Assembly: GCA_963931865.1 (NCBI GenBank)
Contig: OZ007511.1
Location: forward strand, 11,111,396 to 11,175,395
Source: Axinella damicornis
Lineage: Eukaryota > Porifera > Demospongiae > Axinellida > Axinellidae
DNA: 64,000 nucleotides
Direction: 5' to 3'
A program made the position numbers and the translations under genes. Shown piece after piece: positions 1 through 9,784 of the stretch (within the stretch, counting starts at the first letter, position 1; each line of letters starts with the position of its first letter). The notes under the pieces were generated by a model. That model was not told the DNA's origin. It searched no databases and saw only the letters and a list, made by a program, of their open reading frames with translations.

Positions 1-227
1 GTAAAACATCCCAACAATAATGATGGGTTTAGCTGATTCACCCTTCCTATGAGTGTCTCATTGGACTGATGGGACACCCATGCATGGGAGCAATTGCAGT
101 CATTACAGTTCTGCCACAAAGATATACAATGCTATTGCTCAACGACGTGGATATTGTTCAGGCAGGAAGTACATACTTTAGGTATAGGTATGTACCGGAA
201 ACGCGCATATCTATATTATAGAACCGG

Positions 228-1095
228 TGTCACGGTAGAATGGGGCCCCCCTAAATTGGGGCCCCCCGGGCCCCATTCTACCGGTAATATGGGGCCCGGG
301 GGGACCTAGTTCACCAGTGAGATGGGGCCCCTTTCGTGAGAATGGGGCCCCCTCTCCATAATGGTGAAAGGAGCCCATACTAGGATACTACTGGCCTTCT
401 CTCCACCAGAAGGACTGCATTCAGTCACAATCATTATCTTGACCACAATCAGTAACACAATCGTGGTCTTGTATAATCTTGTACGAGTATCATGTAATCA
501 TGCAGTAGGGCCCAATATTACTGTTGTATAGATGGGCCGTGCAAGAAGGTAGTGTTTAACTGCTGCACAGTAATGCATTGGGTGCCCATTAGCCTCAATC
601 CCAGGCTCCCCTCTGTGCGCGCGGTGAAGAGCCTAGGAATGAGGATATTTAAAGATAGGGTCCCCAAGAAGCAACATCTTGTGCTAAACTACTGAAGATA
701 GGACCCTCAATACATACAAGTTGTATTGTTGTATACAATGCCACAACTATATATAGGCATAAATTACTATAGCGGTAAAATAATAATTTGGCTGTCCAGT
801 AAACAATACAAGCACAGTTTCCGAAAATCTTCGTTCGCTTTTGCATGCAGCATCCATCCGCTGCATGAGTCAATGCTTGTCATTGCTCATAGAAAAGTGC
901 CTAAGCATCATGGTATCATGCATGGAGAAGATCAAGAAGGAAGGCCAAATCACTTAATATGCTTAATTCGACGTCGTTTATGTCAAAGATGGGAACGTCT
1001 GAGGGGGCCCCATGTTCACGGTGGGGGCCCTAACCTACCGGTAGTATGGGGCCCTGGGGGGCCCAATCGCATGGGGGCCCCAAAATTTTATGACA
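228..1095. mobile_element. Nested DNA element with TGTCA ends and GGGGCCCC-rich subterminal blocks
   Basis: The short copies of the host MITE lack this 868-bp block. It begins TGTCA and ends TGACA, and CCGG lies on both sides (224-227 and 1096-1099), as expected for a 4-bp target duplication. Each subterminal region contains many GGGGCCC/GGGCCCC palindromes and an ACCGGTA(A/G)TATGGGGCCC motif (about 238-360 and 1003-1090). The middle has no recognisable coding sequence. The superfamily is not identified. Confidence 0.6.
590..647. repeat. Degenerate TAGCCTC-family element
   Basis: TAGCCTCAATCCCAGGC at the left and AGCCTAGGAATGAGGATA at the right are decayed versions of the TAGCCTCGTTCCCAGG ends seen intact at 3584-4709 and 7523-7619. 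No target duplication is visible. It lies inside the nested element at 228-1095. Confidence 0.45.
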
Positions 1096-1160
1096 CCGGC
1101 CCTGGCCCTAATATACCCTAACCCATTGCCCTACTTCCTGCCAGACCAATATCCACTTTG

Positions 1161-1917
1161 ATTACCCAAAGTCAAGTCATTAAAGGGTGTGCACGTCATC
1201 AGAGTATTAAAGTACCTGCCAATTTAATACCCAGTCACGGGGTCACATAATGATTGTGAGATCAGCCTTCTCATTTCTGCGTTCCTCGGAGACTTTGGTC
1301 TTGCTCCCTCTATTCTATAGTACCGATCGAAGGAAGGCGTTGTCTGCAGTTTCAACTTTAATACAAGGACGCAGATCGAGACATCATCGGCATGCAGTAA
1401 GAGTTGTGCAAGCCTAAAGCTAAAATGTCATACATGCGGGGCGGGCGTTTGTATTTCTGGCATTGATCATCCCCTCCCTCTCCAATTTCTTCGCGCTGAC
1501 TGAATTATTTCAGTATTTAACTACATGGCAGTAGCTATATAACTAGCTATAGCCTACCACGGCAGCAAGATGTCGATGTTCGATGTACGTGGAGCGAAAG
1601 TACTGAAGTCTTGATACGAATCATTGATATTCGGTGACGTGAATTTGCTTATGTCGCTAGCTGTGTTGTGGCATCATTTTAAAATGAAAAGTCTCCTCCT
1701 TCCCTAAACGTTTTGTGAAAAGTAGGATGATAAACGTTTCTTTTACTTGGCCTAACCTACTGAGTAGCTATTAGAAAGCATTCAGTTTCAAAATTCAACT
1801 AGCCTCGTCTCCTATCACGATCTGCCTGGAGCAACTACTGTAGCCTTAGTTACTTTGATCCTTTTATCTACAAAATGTATTAGCTGCACTAATAATTCTG
1901 ACCCGTTCCTGTGAAAC
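1161..1917. other. Noncoding spacer with a partial dispersed repeat
   Basis: No gene is seen. About 1357-1500 matches the dispersed repeat best preserved at 8228-8985 and 19550-19840 (shared blocks ACAAGGACGCA, CATGCAGTAAG and CATACATGCGG). About 1808-1840 resembles the start of the 5' block upstream of the methyltransferase genes (CTATCACGATCTGCCTGGAG), in line with the methyltransferase remnant that follows. Confidence 0.5.
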
Positions 1918-2287
1918 AGGTGCACGATTTCTATCAGTCTTGCAATTCAATTGCGTCAAAACTTAAGATACTTGACATTGGCACTGCATGGACCTGTTAT
2001 TGCCCTATCAGTGCCAGCGCTGCCAGCACTGCACCAAATAGCTATACATCTGAGATCGTTCTCTCTGAGTGTATATACTGAGGCAAACCGCAATGCAATG
2101 TTGCAGTGGCTGATCGAAAATGATCCTGGACATTCGTCTTAAGATATGTTGAGGTAGATCTCAAGGGCAAGAGTGGTGAAGTGCCAGTTCAAGCAGAACT
2201 GGTATGCAAAGTCGTCAAACCTGTTGTGCCGTGTGATGTTAACAGTGATCCACCAATTCCCACACAATATATGTGGATCAGTATGCA
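1918..2287 (+). pseudogene. NNMT/PNMT/TEMT-type methyltransferase remnant
   Basis: The translation, spread over several frames, matches the middle of the intact methyltransferases at 12340 and 20815. It covers the helix before motif I (HDFYQSC...KLKILDIGT), the EIVLSE and YTEANRNAMLQWL stretch, and a decayed copy of CDVNSDPPIP. Small insertions and stop codons break the frame after motif I and after the NDP segment. The N-terminal exon and the C-terminal half are absent, and the match stops about 25 bp before a small palindromic insertion at 2311. This is a dead paralog. Confidence 0.8.
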
Positions 2288-2310
2288 ACAACAAAGGGGT
2301 TACCTTTAAC

Positions 2311-2354
2311 CATGGATAATAGAGCACGGGAACTCCCGCGCTCTATAATCCATG
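2311..2354. mobile_element. 44-bp palindromic micro-MITE, CATGGATAAT family
   Basis: The sequence begins CATGGATAATAGAGC and ends GCTCTATAATCCATG, and the arms pair along nearly the whole length. Flanks are CTTTAAC (2304-2310) and TTTTAAC (2355-2361), a 7-bp duplication with one mismatch. It shares its terminal ten bases with the elements at 8133, 8416 and 15444. Confidence 0.7.
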
Positions 2355-2361
2355 TTTTAAC

Positions 2362-2518
2362 CCAGCTAGGGTTATATACAGCTTCAATACCAGGAAACAA
2401 TGATTGTGCATACAAGCAGATCAATTACATTACTATATAAGTCCTCCTATTAGAAGTCACATAGCTATACAGGTGTTTGAAATGAAGCTGAACTTTGCTG
2501 CCAGTAAGAGAACGAGAG

Positions 2519-2555
<37 letters not shown>

Positions 2556-3574
2556 CACCATCATAATGCAGATTTGTGACTCCCTCAAAGATGCTCTGAT
2601 GATTGTCAGTGCATGGTTGCATATGTGCATGTGTGTGTCAGTTTTAGCCCATATAGTATGGTTGTAATATGATCTGTACCCGGGTGTTTACATTGTGAAA
2701 GCTACTTGTTTGTTTTAACACAGTGGTTACCTTGGTTGCAGACGAGCTGGAGCCGGTGGTTATGAGAGGTTCACTTAGGCCTTGTAGAGTAATTGCATAA
2801 GACAACCAACTGGCCTAGATCATGATCATCTTGGGAACACCTGCAAGGTCACTATCATACTGGTTGTCATGGAAATTTTCATGTCCTTGATGGCAGCACA
2901 GATGAGGGGGTGCAAGCTTATGGAGTTTTGTATTCGCCTGTTACTTCTTCCATTATGGAATTGGAATTATGCGATTTCCGTGTAACGAAATAGCCATGTC
3001 AGACGACTTTGAGAAGCAGATTTTGGCACCAACTGTTCCAAGATATGTTCATGCGAATGACTTATCCTTCGATATTTCTGGTGGTCAAGAGTCTATACAG
3101 CTATCAAGAGTGTTGAGACTGCTCCCGCTTTTGCGTGAGAACGCTGCAAATTCGGGTCTAGCTTGAAGCTTCTCAATATGGTCAGATTCAGGCGCATGTA
3201 GTGCAAGAATGCAGGGAGCTATGAAGACCGGACCTGTGCCAGATGAAAGCCCCATTTCTGTACTTTCAGAAAATAGTCACATCATGGGGTGACAACCGCA
3301 TCAGATTTGGAGCTATGAGCTCCTGAAGTTAACCATAATTATTGCATGAGTTTGGCCATGCGTGGCTAAATTCGTGTGGCCATATCTCCTGAACCATACA
3401 CCCTATGGACATGAGACTTACACCATTTTAGTTGACTACACATGCACGCACCCATTTCATCTGTTTGCTATTATGAAATGATTGTAGTTGACTATTATTA
3501 CTTATTTAATAGTAAACTTAATTGTTTACTGGCTTGGTGCCTGCTGTGGTATAGTTTGGATCTTTTGCTGACAT
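2362..3574. other. Noncoding spacer with a GA microsatellite
   Basis: A (GA)n microsatellite occupies about 2513-2551. No splice-bounded or family-matching coding sequence is visible in the rest; the longest open stretch (2969-3166) has no recognisable motif. Confidence 0.5.
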
Positions 3575-3583
3575 AACAGAGAG

Positions 3584-4709
3584 TAGCCTCGTTCCCAGGC
3601 CGTCTGCCAGTCGCGCGCGCATCGCATTCGTGACCTTTGAACCCTTGTCAGATAGCTGGCAGAAGGCCGCGGCCTGGTACCACTCCTACGTCATTTACAT
3701 TAAGGTTACGGGTACCCGCGTATCATGCAATAACTGGAGCAATATTCATGCAAGCCATGCCGAATTCTTACAGCGCCTAGCACAAAGTGCGGTGCTGGAC
3801 TCGAACCTATTCAGACCCGCCTACTTCTCAACAGACGAACTTCCTGCAGAGGCGTGGCTACATGGACGCCTTGACCCCTCCCATACACATTTATAAATTC
3901 TGAGCGCATTCTACAAACTGTACTCGTTACACGCAGAATTGCACCTTCAGCTTCAGGAAGCAGCTAGAAGACATGAACTTCGAGTGCGAGAGCTATAAAT
4001 GAACAAGTCATTCGCCGAACATCTCCCGCTAGCAGCCAAAGCACACAGTAAAAATGGCGTCCAACGAAGGGTGTGGCGACAATTCACTTCGCTAGCAGTG
4101 GACAACAGCCTACACAGACTCCCAAACATAGCTCTCGCACTAGATATATGATAGTAGCAGTTATATAAATGCCTATTTCCATCTCAATTACCTTTTCTGT
4201 GACAAAAGTTGTAGAATGCGTAGATAAGTAAATTCGCACGGGAATCGCTGAAATAACATGCAGCTGCCCGTAAACAGGCAAATTAAATTTTACTTCCGGT
4301 CAACGGGTACCCGTAACCACGAAGACAGCAACTTGATGCCAACTCAGCGCTATCGGGAATACAGCATCATCGGCACTAATGTTCAACTACTCAGGCGTTC
4401 CAAGCGCTTGGTAGTACTACGGAGGTAAGCTATTGTAGTTACCTAGGCTACTAGAACCGTACAACAAGGAGTTCCATACCTGACGCCTCCAGCGGTCCAC
4501 CACGGTAGCGTAAAAGCCAACAATAACTCGCTAGGAAACCTGCCGTTAGCCCGTGAACTTCTGGCACGCCGCCATTTTACATGAAACCGTGTCCACTTAA
4601 TGTAAATGACGTAGGAGTGGTACCAGCCTTCTGCCAGCTATCCGACAAGGGTTCAAAGGTCATGAATGCGATGCGCACGCGACTGGCAGACGGCCTGGGA
4701 ACGAGGCTA
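3584..4709. mobile_element. 1126-bp TIR transposon, TAGCCTCGTTCCC family
   Basis: The ends TAGCCTCGTTCCCAGGCCG and CGGCCTGGGAACGAGGCTA are exact inverted repeats. The arms extend about 115-120 bp (3584-3704 against about 4596-4709) with few mismatches. An exact 9-bp target duplication AACAGAGAG flanks it (3575-3583 and 4710-4718). The core also has an ATGGCGTCC motif and a GGGTACCC palindrome, but no transposase; the 88-codon frame at 3630-3896 mostly follows the left arm. It is a non-autonomous, probably MULE-like element. It sits about 140 bp before the main exon of the methyltransferase pseudogene at 4855, so it probably landed in that gene's intron or promoter. Confidence 0.85.
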
Positions 4710-4854
4710 AACAGAGAGCACTGCAAGGGCACAATATCACCAAACCCTCAATTTTGCACAGACAAGGACCGTTACAGTACTAAATACGATGGGAATAGCA
4801 AATGATTGTCTGTTGGTTGACTTGGAGCTGTATAATTTACTCTCATTCAAATAG

Positions 4855-5668
4855 ATGCACTGCAAAACCGTTATTTGGAGAAGACTACCATGACAAGTTT
4901 GACCCTCAGGCTTTTCTGCAGATGAATTGGCCAGGCGATCCTCCAGGTCTAGATCGGCTCTTCGCACTAAACAGTTGCACACATTGTACCAGTGTTAAAA
5001 GTCAACTGATGAACAGGAACAGCTCAAGATACTTGACATTGGAACTGGGCCTGTCATTGCATATACCATCAGTGCCGCACCCTACGCATCTGAGATTGTT
5101 CTCTCTGAGTATACTAAGGCAAACCGCAAAGCACTGTTGCAGTGGTTGAAATATGATCCAGAGGCTTACAATTGGATTCCCTATTTCAAACATGTTGTGG
5201 TTGATCTCGAGGGCAAGAGTGAGGAAGAAGTGCCAGTACGAATGGAGCTAGTCCGCAAAGTCATCAAAGCTGTTGTGCCATGTGACGTTAACAGTGATCC
5301 ACCAATCCCTACAGAGTATGTGGATGAATATGATATTGTCACATCCTTTCTGTGCCTGCTATGTGCTTGCGCCACAGAGGAAGATTATGCAGCTGCCCTT
5401 GTCAGGCTGCACACTCTCTTAAAGCCTGGAGGTACGATTGTGTTGTTCTCAGTTGAAAGAAAACCATCTACACCAACCCCATCTATACCCTGTAGGGTCC
5501 CAGAAATTCTTTGACTTGAACCTCTCAAGAGAATTCATATCCAAGTCACTGGAACGTGCAGGTTTCTCTGATGTAAATGTGATGTCATTTACAGACCATG
5601 CATGGCTGGCAGGACCAACTTCCAGAGATTTTTGCCTTTAATTTTTATACAGCTCATAAGATGTTCTA
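4855..5668 (+). pseudogene. NNMT/PNMT/TEMT-type methyltransferase pseudogene, second copy
   Basis: The match starts after an AG acceptor-like site (CAAATAG) with the shared peptide KPLFGEDYHDKFDPQAFLQM. It runs almost to the normal C terminus (EFISKSLERAGFSDV), closest to the copies at 14362 and 36122. A frameshift near 4945-5010 moves motif I (LKILDIGTGPVIAYTI) out of frame. A second lies near 5485 at the PYPVGS segment, and a 4-bp insertion near 5600 shifts the tail. The 3' flank keeps the AAGCTCCTGAACAGAATGAT segment of the paralogs. At least three lesions make a functional product unlikely. Confidence 0.85.
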
Positions 5669-5797
5669 GTTTCTTGATGACACTATAATCATAATGACAC
5701 TCAGTTATCAACTCTTTTACTGGCTGAATTAATTAAGCTCCTGAACAGAATGATCCAGCTACTATAATTATAATTATAGCTATATATTTTTGCTATT

Positions 5798-6365
5798 ACG
5801 AGGGGCAACCGCACTCCTGGTAGCCGCGGTTAAACGGTAGCACAAGCTAAGTGTGACAGTTCGTTCCAATTATCACACATAACGGGAGTACCATGATAGC
5901 TATATACAGGGAAGATCAGAAATTATTTAGAGTGCTCTCAAGTACCATTTTCCGCGTTGCAACCTGCCGTAGCGCAAGCTAAGTAGTGCAATACGTTCGA
6001 ATTAACGCACATGCCGCGTAGCAACCACGCTCAGTCGATCGCGAGCAATGGCGACCAAAAGGAAGACAAGACATTATTACAGCACTCACAACTTAGCCAG
6101 CACGGTGAGTTTCGGCATGTAAGCGACAGCGATCACGGCCCTGTGGTCAGAATCTTCGTGTGCCTTTCACTGCCACCGGAAGTCGAAGAGAGCGCTCGAG
6201 CAATGGCGGCCGACGGCGAGACAAAAGCGGTCATATCTCCACCACCAAGGTGAGTTTCAGCACCAACTTTTACGTTCAGGTCAGTACATGATAGCGATCA
6301 CGGCGGTGTAGTCAGAATCTCTGTAGGCCAATCCTAAGTACTCAAACATTATATTATTTATGTTA
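5798..6365 (+). repeat. ATGGCG-repeat, tandem copy 1
   Basis: This is the first of three tandem copies of a repeat of 500-620 bp that starts ACGAGGGGCAACCGCACTCC. Inside are two related half-units, each with an ATGGCG(A/G)CC start, a short open stretch and a GGTGAGT splice-donor-like end (6048-6104 then GTGAGT; 6203-6249 then GTGAGT). Each half-unit is followed by GCGATCACGGC and GTGGTCAGAATCT-like blocks. The first open stretch would encode MATKRKTRHYYSTHNLAST. The ATGGCGGCC context resembles YY1/downstream core promoter motifs. Confidence 0.65.
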
Positions 6366-6366
6366 A

Positions 6367-6990
6367 TCGAGAGGCAACCGCACTCCTGGTAGCCGCGGTT
6401 AAACGGTAGCACAAGCTATGCAAGCTAAGTGTGACAGTTCGTTCCAATTATCACACTGAGTATCATGATAGCTATAATACATAGGGAAGATCAGAAATTA
6501 TTTAGAGTGCTCTCAAGTACCGAATAAAACCATTGAGTCATGCATAGCCGCGTTGCAACCCCAGTTGCTTTCCAATTAACGCACATGCCACGTGGCAACC
6601 ACGCTCAGTCGATCGTGAGCAATGGCGACCAAAAGGAAGACAAGACATTATTACAGCACTCACAACTTAGCCAGCACGGTGAGTGTCGGTATATAAGCGT
6701 CAGTGAACGACAGCGATCACGGCCGTGTGGTCAGAACTTCGTGTGCCTTTCCTAAGAACGGTACTGCCGCCGGAAGTCGAAGAGAGCGCTCGAGCAATGG
6801 CGGCCAACGGCGAGACAAAAGCGTTCATATCTCTACCACCAAGGTGAGTTTCAGCACAATTATTTTGATTTTGTGTCACTGCATCATAGCGATCACGACG
6901 GTATAGTCAGAATCTTTGTAGGCCATTCGGAAATAGTCAAACGTTTATTATTTAGAATACATTACGCGGCACAATTTTCTCTATACCAGG
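6367..6990 (+). repeat. ATGGCG-repeat, tandem copy 2
   Basis: Same architecture as the previous unit: GAGGCAACCGCACTCC start, two ATGGCG half-units with GGTGAGT donors, and an AT-rich tail ending in TTACGCGGCACAATTTT and CCAGGAGTG. It joins the third copy directly. Confidence 0.65.
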
Positions 6991-6996
6991 AGTGTA

Positions 6997-7497
6997 ACGA
7001 GGGGCAACCGCACTCCTGGTAGCCGTTGCAACGCCGGCTGCGACTCGCCGTAGCGAAAGCTAAGTATCGCAGTTAGTTCCAATTAACGCACCACGCTCTG
7101 TCGATCGCTAGCAATGGCGGCCAAAGGGAAGACACGAAGTTACTACAGCACTTACAACTTTGCCAGCACGGTGAGTTTTGGCATGTAAGCGTCAGTGAAC
7201 GACAACGATCACGGCCATGTGGTCAGAATCTTCGTATGCCTTTGCTAAGAACGGTCTGCCACAGGAAGTCGGAGAGAGCGCTCGAGCAATAGCGGCCACG
7301 GCGCGACATAAGCTTAAGCGCTTGTATCTCCACCACCAAGGTGAGTTTCAGCACAATTATTATAAGTTTGTCTAACTGCATGATAGCCATCACGACGGTG
7401 TTGTCAGAATCTCTGTTGACTTTTCCTGCGAGCTATGAGGTTTGATTAATTAATTAATTAATTAATTACGCGGCACAATTTTTCCCTACCAGGATGT
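6997..7497 (+). repeat. ATGGCG-repeat, tandem copy 3
   Basis: The third direct copy has both half-units but more decay; the second ATGGCGG has become ATAGCGG. It ends in an (AATT)n run and a TTACGCGGCACAATTTTTCCC tail. The ends AACGAGGGGCAACC and CTACCAGGA are shared with the inverted copy at 40511-41026. Confidence 0.6.
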
Positions 7498-7522
7498 ATG
7501 TAATCACAGAGTCGGTAGACTC

Positions 7523-7619
7523 TAGCCTCGTTCCCAGTCCCACGCCCAGCTTTCCGTCGTTGCTTAGTACGGTACTAAGCAGCGACGGAAAGCTGGGCGT
7601 GTGACTGGGAACGAGGCTA
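7523..7619. mobile_element. 97-bp foldback copy of the TAGCCTCGTTCCC family
   Basis: The two halves form a nearly complete hairpin: TAGCCTCGTTCCCAGTC at the left and GACTGGGAACGAGGCTA at the right, meeting at GGTACTAAGC near the centre. An exact 9-bp target duplication GGTAGACTC flanks it (7514-7522 and 7620-7628). It lacks the internal region of the 1126-bp relative at 3584. Confidence 0.9.
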
Positions 7620-7628
7620 GGTAGACTC

Positions 7629-8125
7629 TGTATAATGTAGGGATACGACGTACACGCAATATATGCTAATACAAACGAATCTCTCCAAATCTCAGAAACG
7701 GTACACTTATAAGCCTTTATAACCACATACCGTTCATCTTCGAGTGTTTCATGACCAACAAGACTCCTCGCGTCGCGAAAAACCGTCACGAAAGTACATG
7801 TACCACACCAGGTACTCGCAAAGCGGGCAAATTGTTTTTCTTTCTTCTTCTTTCAGACGGGCTAGCTCAACGTCGACTCAATCTCTCATGATGGTTTTCG
7901 CACGAAACAGCAGCATTTCACACCGACTATAGTAGTATAGTGCACCTGGCCATCGCTTTTTCGCAACCTCCATGTTTTCACCAGGCGGCAGCAGACCGTG
8001 TGGGTCTGGCAAGGGTCAAAAAATCGTGCGGTCTTCTCTGGGTGGGGCGGGCGGAGGACATGCAGGAAACGAAAGTTTAGTTTGGAACGCCCTTTTCTCA
8101 TTTCTCATTTCCGCGTTCCTCGCCG
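7629..8125. other. Noncoding spacer
   Basis: No gene, RNA or clear repeat boundary is supported here. The open frames on both strands are short and lack motifs. About 8100-8120 (TTTCTCATTTCCGCGTTCCTC) resembles the left flank of the partial dispersed repeat near 1270. Confidence 0.4.
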
Positions 8126-8132
8126 ATGATAT

Positions 8133-8182
8133 CATGGATAATTAAGACTACGTAAACGTTTACGTAGTCTTAATTATCCATG
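8133..8182. mobile_element. 50-bp perfect-palindrome micro-MITE, CATGGATAAT family
   Basis: Every base pairs with its partner across the centre, between CATGGATAATTAAGACTAC and its reverse complement; with the flanking AT the palindrome is 54 bp (8131-8184). An exact 7-bp duplication ATGATAT flanks it (8126-8132 and 8183-8189). There is no coding capacity. Confidence 0.85.
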
Positions 8183-8415
8183 ATGATATCTATGCTACCC
8201 CTAGACTAGTTGGCTACATTGTCGAGTCTAACTCACGCGCTGCCAGGACGGCTACAGAAGGTGTTGTCCGGACAAGGACGCAAAACCATCACCATGCAGT
8301 AAGATTTGTGTAAGGCTAAACCGTCCATCCATACATGCGGGCGGGTGTTTTTTCATTGCTATAGATAATGCTATTTCGTTTTAGTTTCTTGCCCCGCTGA
8401 CATAGTTTTGAGAAC

Positions 8416-8455
8416 CATGGATAATATAGACTACGTCTAGTCTATATTATCCATG
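8416..8455. mobile_element. 40-bp palindromic micro-MITE with exact 7-bp duplication
   Basis: The arms CATGGATAATATAGACTA and TAGTCTATATTATCCATG are perfect reverse complements around a 4-bp centre. TGAGAAC is duplicated exactly (8409-8415 and 8456-8462). The paralogous segment at about 19730-19745 reads GACAGTTTTGAGGGTTTTAGCG with no insertion, which supports true mobility. Confidence 0.9.
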
Positions 8456-8512
8456 TGAGAACGTACCGGGTATTAGCGCAAGTAGTACATGGCACTGTTT
8501 GTTGGTACCATG

Positions 8513-8910
8513 GGCCGGGACTATTTCACGGAACGGAACGGAACACTTGAAAACACGGAACAGCTATGCAAGTCCTCACTGCACAGTTTAAACTCCACAA
8601 ACTGCATACCACTGGATAGAGCGCGACGAGCTCTACACGCTGGTACCCTTTTTGCTGGAATCCTTGCTGCTGGAAAGAATTGGCTTAGAGTTCTACGAAA
8701 TCGCGTGGGCGGAAGCTCGCGTATGGCTAACTCTGGTCGTAACTCTAACACTAACCATCGTGTTCCAACAATATGGCTACCAGCATGTAGGACTCGTCGA
8801 GCTCTGTCCATTGGTGTACAGTTTGTAGAGATCAGACACTGCAGCGAGGACGTGCATAGCCGTTCCGTGTTTTCCAGTGTTCCGTTCCGTTCCGTGAAAT
8901 AGCCACGGCC
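8513..8910. mobile_element. 398-bp foldback transposon, hAT-like by target duplication
   Basis: The element begins GGCCGGGACTATTTCACGG and ends CCGTGAAATAGCCACGGCC, and the arms of about 150 bp are long imperfect inverted repeats. Both strands therefore show similar open frames (the NGTLENTE and DRARRALHAG peptides), which are an artefact of symmetry. GTACCATG is duplicated exactly (8505-8512 and 8911-8918). The empty paralogous site near 19783 reads GTAACATG. An 8-bp duplication is typical of hAT elements. No transposase is present. Confidence 0.85.
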
Positions 8911-9099
8911 GTACCATGCAACTAGCCTGTTATCAAACAAGGTACCGTCTATAAGTGATAAGTCAATCATGCGTATTTATATAATAGTCTCGCTCGCATG
9001 GCCGGCCAGACCCTGTCCCGCGCTCGGCGAAGGCGAAGTCCACCGTTCTTCATGCAAGTACCGCCACCATTTGATCGCGTAGTACAAGGTGTGAGCTAA

Positions 9100-9356
9100 T
9101 CGCTAGAAAATCACGTGGTTAGTTATCATTCCTAGCATTCTTGAATGCATATAAAAATGTGTACTCGGTCATAGCAGTGGACTACACCAGGCGCTCGATC
9201 TGTAAATGCTCTACTGAGTATCACGACTGCAAAAATTGGCAGAGGGCGCCCCAACTAAATCGACTTCGCAGCTCAGTGTCAGTGAGTTCGAGTGTACAGC
9301 CTATAGTTTAACGAGCTCACCTAAAGTGCATCATGTGATCGTGTCCTCCCTCTGAT
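9100..9356 (-). repeat. Inverted copy of the methyltransferase 5' block
   Basis: Read on the minus strand, this matches about 12000-12240 and 20460-20710, the segment upstream of two methyltransferase exons. Shared blocks are AATCACGTGGTTAG, CATTCTTGAATGCATATA, GGCGCTCGATCTGTAAA, AACTAAATCGACTTCGCA and GATCGTGTCCTCCCTC. No methyltransferase exon accompanies this copy, so the block is either a mobile repeat that carries promoter sequence or a trace of a lost gene. Confidence 0.6.
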
Positions 9357-9784
9357 TGCATGCCAACACCCTATTGTGGGTTAAGGTAGGAAGCAAGGCA
9401 TCGGCGAAATCGCGCAATTTTGCTCATGAATAATTAATGAGATGACGTCACTCGCATACGGTTATTTAGAGTTATTCATCTGTTTACGTTTTCCCATGGC
9501 GGCAACCGGAATAAACAAGGGGGGCTTCTCTCTTTGATGCGGCTAGCGGCCCTTTCAAGTTTCAAATCGGTACTCTGATGTGGCCGTGCGGTACTTTGAA
9601 GATTTGTTTTTTTTTTTGTTTTTTTTTTACGTAAGAAGCTATTCTGGCTTATTGAATGTAGCGATGGGCTATCTGAGTGTGAATAGCTAGGTGGAGTGAG
9701 CAGGAATGTTTGTGGGTCTGCTGAAGTGGCCGAAGAACAGGCTGGAAAGTGAACAGCATCCGACAGCTCCCTGACCAAGGTACT

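Larger units (their letters stand above)
143..1160. mobile_element. MULE-like MITE, CGACGTGGATATTGG family, copy enlarged by a nested insertion
   Basis: The left end reads CGACGTGGATATTG and the right end CCAATATCCACTTTG, with subterminal GGCAGGAAGTA/TACTTCCTGCC inverted repeats. The element is flanked by ATTGCTCAA (134-142) and ATTACCCAA (1161-1169), a 9-bp target duplication with two mismatches. Short copies of about 135 bp occur at 33277-33410 and 46251-46387, so most of this copy is a second element (228-1095) inserted inside it. A 9-bp duplication is typical of Mutator-like elements. No transposase frame is visible, so it is non-autonomous. Confidence 0.7.
8228..8985 (+). repeat. Dispersed repeat with two later insertions
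   Basis: Without the elements at 8416-8455 and 8513-8910, this aligns along its length with 19550-19840: GCGCTGCCAGGACGGCTAC, CATCACCATGCAGTAAG, CTTGCCCCGCTGACA, TTAGCGCAAGTAGTACATGG and GCAACTAGCCTGTTATC in the same order. The 19550 copy is therefore the empty-site allele for both insertions. Partial relatives occur at about 1357-1500 and 33058-33120. Confidence 0.75.

Noticed and set aside
1105..1135. CCCTAACCC motif resembling telomere repeats
   Set aside because: It occurs once per copy inside the MULE-like MITE (also near 33366 and inverted near 46290) and is not tandem.
8489..8970. Similar open frames on both strands (NGTLENTE, DRARRALHAG peptides)
   Set aside because: They are mirror images produced by the 398-bp foldback's inverted arms.
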